DNA of 5,082 nt from Trebonia sp. (GTDB lineage Bacteria; Actinomycetota; Actinomycetes; Streptosporangiales; Streptosporangiaceae): the NCBI GenBank assembly GCA_030038035.1, contig JASHPP010000090.1, positions 1 through 5,082 of the forward strand. The letters are read 5' to 3'. Below, piece by piece: positions 1 through 5,082 of the stretch. The position numbers and the translations under genes were made by a program. Position 1 is the stretch's first letter, and each line of letters opens with the position of its first letter. Below the pieces are notes generated by a model. That model saw only the letters and a list, made by a program, of their open reading frames with translations. It did no database searches and was not told the DNA's origin.

Positions 1-2429
1 TGCGCGCCGCCGGTTGAGGACGCGGACACGAAGGCGGGCAGGATCGGCGAAGTGACGCTCCCGACCGGGCCGCGCACGCCGTCGCTCACCCAGTACCCGG
101 CGGCGAGCACGGGCGCGGTGGCCGCCGCGGCCAGGGCGGCACCGGCCAGCAGCTTGCGCGTCCAGCCACGGCCAGCTCCGGCTCTGGCCAGCCAGTCGGC
201 GGCGGGCGCCGCGGCGAGCAGCAATCCGAGCGCCGCGACCGCCAGCGCCACGCCAGGCCAGCCGGTGACCGCCTGCCCGCCTCCGGCGGGGGTGCTGGTT
301 GTCCGGCTCACCAGGAGCGCGCCGAGGAAACCCGCGGCCGCGACGCACCAGCCCGCGGCGGTCAGCGTGGTGCGCCGGTGCGGGAGCACGGCGGCGAGCA
401 CGGCGAGCCCGATTCCCGCGGTCACCCAGGCCGGCGGCAGCCCGGGTCCGCCCGGGCTGAGCAGCAGCAGCGCGGACGGCTTGAGCCCGGCCGTGCTCAG
501 CCCGGGCTGCTGCACGCCCGCGTCGGCGAAGAAGGCGGACGGGGTGGTCAGCAGGTGCAGCGACCACGGGAACAGCACGGCGAACGGGGTGGCCACGACG
601 ATCAGGGCGTCAACCGGACGCACCGGCCACAGCCAGCGCCTTGCTGCCAGCGCGACGACCGCGAACGCCGCGCCGAACAACCAGACCAGCGGCGCGAACG
701 CGGCCGCCAGGGCCACCAGCAAGCCGGTGGCCCACGCCGCCCGGCGCGCCGCGCGCGGCGGCGCGGTGAGCATCCAGCCCGCGGACAGGCCGATCAGCGG
801 CAGCATCGCGAACGCGAACGCGCTGCCAAGGCGGCCCGCGGCGATGGACCCGGTGGCGACGGGCAGCAGCGCGTAGGAGGCCGCGAGCAGCAGCCGGGCG
901 ATCGTGCTCGTGACGAGCCGGCGGGCAGCGAGGTACGCGGTCAGCCCGGCCAGCGGCACGCAGCCGAGCAGCAGCACGTCCACCGCGAGCCACGCCTGCC
1001 CGCCGAGCACGGTGGCGAGCGCCGCGACCACCGCGAGGTACGGCGGCGCCGTGGCGGTCGAGCCGACGCCGACGGCGTGGAAGCCCGCCAGGTACTCCTG
1101 CCACAGCCCGGCGGCGCCGCCCCAGGCCGGGACAAGCGCCCCCCCGCCCAGCGGGCTGGTGCCGAGCAGGCTGCGCTCGGCGATCAGCGCGATCACCAGC
1201 AGCGCGACGAGCAGCTGCACGCCGGGATTGGCGACGATCCTGCGGACAGGGGACTGCGCGTCGACGAACTGCTCGTCCTCCGGTTCCGCCGAAGCCGCCT
1301 GGTGCATCCCGCCCGACGCCTGCGGCGGTCCGCTCGACAGCAGCCCCGCGATGCTCTCCGCGAGCCGGGACAGCGTGCGGCTCGGCGGGATGAACGAACG
1401 GACCGCGGAATAACCCTCGCGGCGCCCGGCGGCGCGGCGGCGCCGTCCCTGCCAAAGCCGCACCGGGTGGCCGAGGACCCAGGCGACGGAGGAGATCTGC
1501 ACGCCGGCCAGGTCCAGCTGCTTGGTCAGCAGGAAGTAGGCCGCCCGCACCGCTGACCCGGCGACGCAGCCGGCCAGCACCCAGATCATCGTCAGCACCG
1601 GCAGGTTGACGGCCAGCACGTACAGCGCGTTGCGCCGGTCGAGCCCGCGCGGATCCTGAGCGGTTCTGGCCGACGGGGAAGCACCTCCCTCGGCGGCCCT
1701 GCGCCTCCTGGCCGAAAGCTCGCGGTGGTAGAGCACGGCGTCGGTGACGACCTGCACCCGCAGGCCGGCCCCCTGCACCCGCCAGCAGAAGTCCAGGTCG
1801 TCGCGGAACAGCTTGAGCCGCGTGTCGAATCCGCCGAGCAGGTCCCACGCGTCCCGCCGGATCAGCATGCCGGCCGAGCCCACCGCCAGCACCGAACGGT
1901 TGGCGTCTTGCTGGCCCTGGTCGATCTCGCCCGGCTCGATCCCGGTGCTGCGGCGGCCCGCCCGGTCGATGGCGATGCCGACCTCGCGGAGCACCCGCCG
2001 GTCGGACCCGTCAAGGACTTTAGGGCCGAGCACCACCACGGAACGGTCCCGGCTTGCTGCCCGCAGCAGCCGCTCGAGCGTTTCCGGCGTTGGCTCGCAG
2101 TCGTCGTGCAGCAGCCAGATCCACTCGACCCGCCGCATGTTCGGGTCGGTCCTGGCGGTGCGCCTGGCGGCGCTGTGCCGCAGCGCGACCGCGATCGCCT
2201 CGCCGTAGCCGGTGTCCCGGTCCATGCCGAAGACCGCGTCCTGCCCGATCAGTTCGGCGAGCACGGACCCGCTGCGGTCCCGGCTCCCCGTGTCCACCCC
2301 GACGACCCGCTCGACCGGGTAAGTCTGGGCCTGCAGCGCCTGGATGAGCCCGGGCAGCAGGCGAGCACCGTCATGCGCGACGATGATCGCGGTAACGGTG
2401 TGCCGGGTCTGTGGCGCGGTAGTCGACAA
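1..2429 (-). CDS. Family 2 glycosyltransferase fused to a polytopic membrane region (3' end outside window)
   Basis: The frame runs without a stop from codon 1 to the window edge, 809 codons, so the true C-terminus lies outside. Residues about 11-240 form a GT-A, GT2-type domain: the opening strand TVTAIIVAHDG (11-21), VVGVDTGSRDRS (42-53), the DXD-like metal/nucleotide-sugar motif LLHDDCEPTPE (106-116), GSAGMLIRR (184-192), and the acceptor-side motif FRDDLDFCWR (208-217). DRRNALYVLAVN (264-275) resembles the segment following the catalytic domain in rhamnosyl- and galactosyl-transferase-like GT2s. No processive-synthase QxxRW motif is visible. About ten to twelve hydrophobic segments follow, near 270-290, 404-418, 464-503, 510-528, 537-553, 568-592, 608-627, 669-683, 690-707, 725-742 and 760-780. 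A polar, acidic linker lies near 364-394. Inferred role: transfer of a sugar to a lipid-linked or envelope glycan at the inner face of the membrane; donor and acceptor are not recognisable. No ATG or GTG lies between the upstream in-frame TGA (2487-2489) and the conserved first strand, so TTG at 2427-2429 is chosen, with TTG 2466-2468 as the alternative. The Shine-Dalgarno sequence is weak. The gene call is firm; the start is moderate. Confidence 0.9.
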   Translation of the reverse strand, partial: MSTTAPQTRHTVTAIIVAHDGARLLPGLIQALQAQTYPVERVVGVDTGSRDRSGSVLAELIGQDAVFGMDRDTGYGEAIAVALRHSAARRTARTDPNMRRVEWIWLLHDDCEPTPETLERLLRAASRDRSVVVLGPKVLDGSDRRVLREVGIAIDRAGRRSTGIEPGEIDQGQQDANRSVLAVGSAGMLIRRDAWDLLGGFDTRLKLFRDDLDFCWRVQGAGLRVQVVTDAVLYHRELSARRRRAAEGGASPSARTAQDPRGLDRRNALYVLAVNLPVLTMIWVLAGCVAGSAVRAAYFLLTKQLDLAGVQISSVAWVLGHPVRLWQGRRRRAAGRREGYSAVRSFIPPSRTLSRLAESIAGLLSSGPPQASGGMHQAASAEPEDEQFVDAQSPVRRIVANPGVQLLVALLVIALIAERSLLGTSPLGGGALVPAWGGAAGLWQEYLAGFHAVGVGSTATAPPYLAVVAALATVLGGQAWLAVDVLLLGCVPLAGLTAYLAARRLVTSTIARLLLAASYALLPVATGSIAAGRLGSAFAFAMLPLIGLSAGWMLTAPPRAARRAAWATGLLVALAAAFAPLVWLFGAAFAVVALAARRWLWPVRPVDALIVVATPFAVLFPWSLHLLTTPSAFFADAGVQQPGLSTAGLKPSALLLLSPGGPGLPPAWVTAGIGLAVLAAVLPHRRTTLTAAGWCVAAAGFLGALLVSRTTSTPAGGGQAVTGWPGVALAVAALGLLLAAAPAADWLARAGAGRGWTRKLLAGAALAAAATAPVLAAGYWVSDGVRGPVGSVTSPILPAFVSASSTGGA

Positions 2430-2508
2430 GAGGTCCAGCGCAGGTAGGCGGTCGTGACGGCCCCGCAAGGCGGCAGCGCAGTCCGGTCAGAACTTCCCGC
2501 GGGGACAG

Positions 2509-2538
2509 CGTGAACAATACATGCAGTTAGCGTTCACG
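2509..2538. repeat. 7-bp inverted repeat between whiB2 and the glycosyltransferase; possible operator
   Basis: CGTGAAC at 2509-2515 is the exact reverse complement of GTTCACG at 2532-2538, with a 16-bp spacer. It lies in the 140-bp gap upstream of the glycosyltransferase. On the minus strand a TANNNT-type -10 candidate, TATTGT (2514-2519), overlaps the arm nearest the gene, but no good -35 precedes it. The long loop and lack of a T-run argue against an intrinsic terminator. An operator for a dimeric regulator is the likelier reading; chance cannot be excluded. Confidence 0.3.
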
Positions 2539-2569
2539 GCAGGATTACGGCCAGATGTCCGGATGGGCG

Positions 2570-2845
2570 TTACCCTGCATGACGCTTGATGCGGCGTCGT
2601 TCCCGCTCGGACATGCCGCCCCAGATCCCGAACCGCTCGTCGTTGTCGAGCGCGTACTCCAGGCATTCGGCCCGGACCTCGCAGCTCCGGCAGACCCGTT
2701 TGGCCTCCCGGGTGGAGCCGCCCTTCTCGGGAAAGAACGCCTCCGGATCCGTCTGCGCGCACAACGCCCGGTCCTGCCAACCCAGGTCATCGACATCCTC
2801 CGGACGGACGACGACATGCGCTAGCGGGACGATGACCTCAGTCAA
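2570..2845 (-). CDS. whiB2: WhiB2/WhmD-family iron-sulfur transcriptional regulator
   Basis: This is a 91-residue cytoplasmic Wbl protein, close to the 89 aa of M. tuberculosis WhiB2 (Rv3260c) and nearly identical to it over the core as I recall that sequence. Four cysteines, C29, C52, C55 and C61, have the spacing C-x22-C-x2-C-x5-C that ligates a [4Fe-4S] cluster. The core runs WQDRALCAQTDPEAFFPEKG (23-42). The Wbl turn GIWGG is at 73-77, followed by a basic C-terminal tail, SERERRRIKRH (79-89), that contacts DNA. Known family role: Streptomyces WhiB works with WhiA to switch hyphae to sporulation septation, and mycobacterial WhmD/WhiB2 is needed for septum formation. Wbl proteins bind sigma factor domain 4. 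The start is TTG 2843-2845, supported by a strong Shine-Dalgarno sequence six bases upstream; the first ATG downstream in frame falls far inside the protein. It is transcribed divergently from fbiA. The N-terminal about 20 residues are the usual variable part. The family call is essentially certain, and the WhiB2 subgroup is very likely from sequence and synteny. Confidence 0.97.
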   Translation of the reverse strand: MTEVIVPLAHVVVRPEDVDDLGWQDRALCAQTDPEAFFPEKGGSTREAKRVCRSCEVRAECLEYALDNDERFGIWGGMSERERRRIKRHAG

Positions 2846-2851
2846 AGCGCA

Positions 2852-2859
2852 TCCTCCCC
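2852..2859 (-). promoter_or_regulatory. Ribosome binding site deciding the TTG start of whiB2
   Basis: Minus-strand GGGGAGGA ends six bases before the TTG at 2845. This near-ideal anti-16S match fixes the non-ATG start. An ATG lying inside the gap, at 2849-2851 on the minus strand, is in another frame and reaches a stop after four codons, so it cannot be the whiB2 start. Confidence 0.75.
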
Positions 2860-2901
2860 TCTCGGAGCCCCCTGACGCCCGCCGCCTTACCGGTGACGGC
2901 G

Positions 2902-2924
2902 GAAATCACATCAATGAAATTACA
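2902..2924 (-). repeat. Direct repeat TGTRATTTC over the whiB2 -10 and start region
   Basis: Minus-strand TGTAATTTC (2916-2924) and TGTGATTTC (2902-2910) differ at one base of nine and start 14 bp apart. The first copy contains the -10 box, and the second sits at the expected transcription start. A regulator bound here would block initiation. In DNA this G/C-rich, two A/T-rich nonamers side by side are unlikely to be random drift, but the binding protein is unknown. Confidence 0.45.
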
Positions 2925-2948
2925 CCCGCGTGTCTCGCTTAACGTCAA
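2919..2948 (-). promoter_or_regulatory. Probable sigma-70/HrdB-type promoter of whiB2
   Basis: On the minus strand a -35 box TTGACG (2943-2948) is followed by an 18-bp spacer and a -10 box TGTAAT (2919-2924), each 5 of 6 to consensus. Transcription would begin near 2912, giving a leader of about 67 nt with the Shine-Dalgarno sequence near its end. The spacer contains GACAC (2930-2934 on the minus strand), the core pentamer reported for WhiA/WhiB binding in Streptomyces, so self-control is possible. A five-base match alone is weak. Confidence 0.6.
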
Positions 2949-3161
2949 GCGGAAAAGGTGGTATTGGCCGCCTCGTTGTCCCAAGTTGCGAGCTAAGTCC
3001 CCCAAAAATTCGCCGCGCACCACGTGATGTTACTGTGCGTGATCAATGAGGCACGTACGGTTTATCATGGCCGAGTCCAGCCCGCCACCGGTTTCGGCAC
3101 TGTCTCAGCGCGCTTGCGGCGCACACCGAACCCGCGCGGCCGATCGCGCCGGCGGACCTGC

Positions 3162-3167
3162 GACACT
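3162..3167 (+). promoter_or_regulatory. Candidate -10 box for a leaderless fbiA transcript
   Basis: GACACT occupies positions -12 to -7 relative to the A of the fbiA ATG, where a -10 box would sit if transcription began at the start codon. It keeps the conserved A2 and T6 of TANNNT but lacks T1. There is no Shine-Dalgarno sequence at normal spacing before this ATG, which fits leaderless expression, common in actinobacteria. No clear -35 precedes it. The alternative is a leadered transcript from TATCAT at 3063-3068. GACAC here is also the WhiA/WhiB-type core pentamer. Confidence 0.25.
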
Positions 3168-3173
3168 GTCCGC

Positions 3174-4118
3174 ATGCGGATTACCGTGCTGGCCGGAGGT
3201 GTCGGCGCCGCGCGCTTCCTGCGCGGCGTGCAGGCGGCGGCCCCCGGCGCCCAGATCACCGTCATCGGCAACACCGGCGACGACATCACGCTGTTCGGCC
3301 TGCGCGTCTGCCCGGACCTGGACACGGTGATGTACACCCTCGGCGGTGGCATCAGCGAGGAGCAGGGCTGGGGACGCGCGGACGAGAGCTTCAGCATCCG
3401 CGACGAGCTGGCCGCCTACGGCGCGGGTCCCTCCTGGTTCACGCTCGGTGATCGTGATTTCGCCACCCACATCCTGCGCACCCAACTGCTGGCCGCGGGC
3501 AAGCCGCTCTCGGAGGTGACCCGCCGGCTGTGCGAGCGCTGGCAACCGGGTGTCGAGCTGCTCCCGATGTCAGATGACAAAGTTGAGACGCATGTTCTGC
3601 TAGATGACGCAGAAAGGTCGCTGGTGCATTTCCAGGAATGGTGGGTCCGGCTGCACGCGGCGGTCCCGGCGCTGGCCATCACCGCGGCAGGTGCGCAGGG
3701 CGCCCGGCCGGCTCCCGGGGTGCTCGAGGCCATCGCCGACGCGGACTTCGTGCTGTTCCCGCCGTCCAACCCGGTGGTGAGCATCGGCACGATCCTGTCG
3801 GTACCCGGCATCAGGGACGCGGCCGGGGCCAAGACCGTGGTCGGGGTGTCGCCGATCATCGGCGGCGCACCGGTCCGCGGCATGGCGGACGCGTGCCTGG
3901 CCGCGATCGGCGTGCGGACCTCGGCCGTTGGCGTGGCCGCGCACTACGGGCCGGACCTGCTCAACGGGTGGCTTGTCGACGAGCAGGACAAGGCGGCGAC
4001 CGACGATCCGGCGCTGGCCGGCCTGCAGGTCCGCGCGCTGCCGCTGTACATGCGGGACCTGGCCGCGACCGCGGCCATCGCCCAGGCCGCGATCGACCTG
4101 GCCAGGGAGCTCACGTGA
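3174..4118 (+). CDS. fbiA: FbiA (CofD family), 2-phospho-L-lactate/phosphoenolpyruvyl transferase of F420 synthesis
   Basis: The product is 314 residues; M. tuberculosis FbiA is 331. In actinobacteria FbiA joins the deazaflavin Fo to the phosphoenolpyruvyl group of EPPG, releasing GMP and forming dehydro-F420-0; archaeal CofD uses lactyl-2-diphosphoguanosine. It acts in the cytoplasm. Family motifs in order: the nucleotide-binding glycine turn [10 protein letters not shown] (6-15), IGNTGDD (31-37), [14 protein letters not shown] (46-59), LGDRD (91-95), MSDDKVETH (132-140), HFQEWWVR (152-159), [10 protein letters not shown] (196-205) and [14 protein letters not shown] (226-239). The ATG at 3174 starts exactly where family members start. 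The frame stays open back to ATG 3024, but those 50 codons give an arginine- and proline-rich sequence unlike any FbiA, so they are excluded. The stop overlaps fbiB by 4 bp, implying one transcript and coupled translation. Two oddities: the second glycine pair reads GA where mycobacterial FbiA, as I recall it, has GG; and codons 133-147 are unusually A/T-rich at third positions. Confidence 0.96.
   Translation: MRITVLAGGVGAARFLRGVQAAAPGAQITVIGNTGDDITLFGLRVCPDLDTVMYTLGGGISEEQGWGRADESFSIRDELAAYGAGPSWFTLGDRDFATHILRTQLLAAGKPLSEVTRRLCERWQPGVELLPMSDDKVETHVLLDDAERSLVHFQEWWVRLHAAVPALAITAAGAQGARPAPGVLEAIADADFVLFPPSNPVVSIGTILSVPGIRDAAGAKTVVGVSPIIGGAPVRGMADACLAAIGVRTSAVGVAAHYGPDLLNGWLVDEQDKAATDDPALAGLQVRALPLYMRDLAATAAIAQAAIDLARELT
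4104..4109 (+). promoter_or_regulatory. Ribosome binding site of fbiB within the end of fbiA
   Basis: AGGGAG ends five bases before GTG 4115-4117. The start GTG and the fbiA stop TGA share the tetranucleotide GTGA, the classic arrangement for translational coupling. This supports GTG 4115 as the fbiB start. Confidence 0.7.
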
Positions 4119-5082
4119 GCGACCGGCCGGCTGAGCCCGCGCCCGCCCTCGCCATCACCGGCCTTTCCGGCATGCCGGAGGTCTCGCGCGGGGACGATCT
4201 TGGCGCGCTGATCGCCGCCGCGCTCGCCGGGGCCGGGCAGGAACTGCGTGACGGCGACATCCTGGTGGTCACCTCCAAGGTGGTCAGCAAGGCCGAGGGC
4301 CGCGTGGTCACCGCCACCAGGGACGACGCGATCGCGGCGGAGACGGTGCGCGTGGTGGCCAGGCGCGGCGCGACCACGATCGCGCAGACCCGGCACGGTT
4401 TTGTGCTCGCCGCCGCCGGGGTAGACGCCTCGAACACCGCGCCAGGCACGGTGGTGCTGCTCCCCGAGGACCCGGACGAGTCGGCGCGGCGGCTGCGGAA
4501 GGCGCTGCGCGCCCGGCTGGGCGTGAGCGTCGGGGTGGTCGTCACCGACACGATGGGCAGGCCGTGGCGGGCCGGCCAGACCGACACCGCGATCGGTGCG
4601 GCCGGAGTGCTGCCGCTGCGTGATCACCGCGGGGAGCCGGACGCGTTCGGCAACACGCTGGAGGTCACGGTCGCCGCCGTGGCCGACGAGGTCGCCGCCG
4701 CGGGCGACCTGGTGAAGGGCAAGGCGCTGCAGATCCCCGTCGCGCTCGTGCGCGGCCTTTCCGCCCTGGTCACCGACGCCGACGGCCCGGGCGCGCGGGC
4801 GCTGGTGCGCCCGGCGGCCGAGGACATGTTCCGGCTCGGTGCCGCGGACGTGCTCGCCGCCCGGCGCACGGTCCGCTCGTTTCGCCGCGAGCCTGTCGAC
4901 GTCGCCGCCGTCGAGCGGGCGATCGCGGCCGCGCTGACCGCGCCGGCGCCGCACCACAGCCAGCCCTGGCGGTTCGTGATCGTGTCGTCGGCGGCGGCCC
5001 GTGCGGCGCTGCTCGACGCCATGCAGGACGCGTGGGCGGCGGACCTGCGCGGCGACGGGTTCACCGACGAGCAGATCGCCCG
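4115..5082 (+). CDS. fbiB: FbiB, coenzyme F420:L-glutamate ligase / dehydro-F420-0 reductase (C-terminal part outside window)
   Basis: 322 codons are visible of an expected about 450 (M. tuberculosis FbiB is 448 aa); the frame is open at the right edge. Residues about 10-245 are the CofE-type gamma-glutamyl ligase domain, which adds L-glutamates to F420-0 using GTP and divalent metal. Visible motifs are [18 protein letters not shown] (46-63), [15 protein letters not shown] (143-157), IGAAG (160-164), FGN (177-179) and LVKGKA (199-204). From about residue 249 the nitroreductase-like FMN domain begins: RRTVRSF (250-256), the usual N-terminal nitroreductase signature, then [14 protein letters not shown] (274-287). 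In mycobacteria this domain reduces dehydro-F420-0 to F420-0 with FMNH2 and also promotes tail elongation. The two-domain fusion is the normal actinobacterial form, unlike the single-domain archaeal CofE. The GTG start has a good Shine-Dalgarno sequence and overlaps the fbiA stop, so the pair forms an operon. No frameshift is seen. The missing residues would complete the FMN domain. Confidence 0.96.
   Translation, partial: MSDRPAEPAPALAITGLSGMPEVSRGDDLGALIAAALAGAGQELRDGDILVVTSKVVSKAEGRVVTATRDDAIAAETVRVVARRGATTIAQTRHGFVLAAAGVDASNTAPGTVVLLPEDPDESARRLRKALRARLGVSVGVVVTDTMGRPWRAGQTDTAIGAAGVLPLRDHRGEPDAFGNTLEVTVAAVADEVAAAGDLVKGKALQIPVALVRGLSALVTDADGPGARALVRPAAEDMFRLGAADVLAARRTVRSFRREPVDVAAVERAIAAALTAPAPHHSQPWRFVIVSSAAARAALLDAMQDAWAADLRGDGFTDEQIA

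Larger units (their letters stand above)
2846..3173. other. Divergent whiB2-fbiA control region (328 bp, no gene)
   Basis: This stretch separates the two divergent starts. Its middle, about 2900-3070, is visibly A/T-richer than the flanking genes and carries no frame resembling a known protein. From whiB2 outward it holds the whiB2 leader, with a possible small hairpin (CCGCC 2882-2886 with GGCGG 2898-2902, enclosing the palindrome ACCGGT), a direct repeat at 2902-2924, and the whiB2 promoter at 2919-2948. Further out are a CACGTG palindrome (3021-3026), the hexamer CGTGAT twice (3023-3028 and 3038-3043), a TATCAT -10-like hexamer reading toward fbiA (3063-3068), and CACTGTC twice (3098-3104 and 3164-3170). 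Only the whiB2 promoter is well supported; the rest are candidate sites. A 61-codon minus-strand frame from 3023 to 2838 overlaps the whiB2 start and shows no recognisable protein. Confidence 0.6.

Noticed and set aside
52..2447. Several long plus- and minus-strand open frames over the glycosyltransferase region (for example 52-876, 378-1556, 1725-2447 plus; 610-1848 minus).
   Set aside because: They are low-complexity (Ala/Arg/Pro/Gly) shadows of the uninterrupted minus-strand glycosyltransferase frame, which alone shows family motifs and G/C-ending codons.
2461..2504. CCCCGC (2461-2466) with GCGGGG (2499-2504), and the palindrome CCCGCGGG (2496-2503), as a terminator after whiB2.
   Set aside because: The 32-base loop, short stem and absence of a T-run make an intrinsic terminator unlikely, and such G/C words are common by chance here.
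2838..3023. A 61-codon minus-strand frame upstream of and overlapping whiB2.
   Set aside because: It covers the predicted whiB2 promoter and leader, has no recognisable protein features and no supported start. Only its last four codons are noted, as a possible translational oddity.
3024..3173. A 50-codon N-terminal extension of fbiA starting at ATG 3024.
   Set aside because: The extension is Arg/Pro-rich, matches no FbiA, runs through the control region, and the conserved family N-terminus begins precisely at ATG 3174.
3944..5064. Long minus-strand frames opposite fbiA and fbiB, including one of 337 codons.
   Set aside because: They are antisense shadows in G+C-rich DNA, of Arg/Gly/Ala/His-rich composition, while the plus strand carries unmistakable CofD and CofE motifs in the expected operon order.
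1..5082. Mobile elements, CRISPR arrays, tRNA/rRNA genes or a novel defence-type system.
   Set aside because: No transposase or integrase motifs, terminal repeats, regular spaced repeats or RNA gene signatures were seen; every large stretch is explained by four conserved-type genes and one control region.

Overview
The window is high-G+C actinobacterial DNA, roughly 70% or more by eye, with strong G/C preference at third codon positions. The gene set points to a mycelial or nocardioform actinomycete. A WhiB2/WhmD-type regulator is divergent from fbiA-fbiB of coenzyme F420 synthesis. This matches the Mycobacterium tuberculosis order Rv3260c (whiB2) / Rv3261 (fbiA) / Rv3262 (fbiB). A large glycosyltransferase downstream of whiB suggests Pseudonocardiales or a relative, but that placement is inference.

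Layout. (1) 2429 to 1, minus strand: one long gene open at the left window edge, with 809 codons visible. It has an N-terminal GT-A family 2 glycosyltransferase domain and a long polytopic membrane region. Long reading frames on other frames here, some over 390 codons, are shadows of this gene. (2) 2430-2569: a short intergenic stretch with a 7-bp inverted repeat, a possible operator. (3) 2570-2845, minus: whiB2, 91 aa, TTG start with a strong Shine-Dalgarno sequence. (4) 2846-3173: the divergent control region, clearly more A/T-rich than its surroundings. It holds a good sigma-70-type promoter for whiB2 (TTGACG, 18 bp, TGTAAT), a GACAC pentamer in its spacer, and a direct repeat over the -10 and start region. 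(5) 3174-4118, plus: fbiA. (6) 4115-5082, plus: fbiB, overlapping fbiA by 4 bp (GTGA) and cut by the right window edge. Its gamma-glutamyl ligase domain is complete and its C-terminal nitroreductase-like domain has begun.

How the parts fit. FbiA and FbiB act in succession: FbiA makes dehydro-F420-0, and FbiB reduces it and adds the glutamate tail. WhiB2 is an iron-sulfur developmental and cell-division regulator reading outward from the same control region. The glycosyltransferase is probably a cell-envelope glycan enzyme and lies on the same strand as whiB2, with its own possible promoter or operator. I see no mobile element, CRISPR array, RNA gene or convincing novel system. The points most worth checking are the control elements in 2846-3173, the A/T-rich codon patch inside fbiA, and the unusual GT2-membrane fusion.
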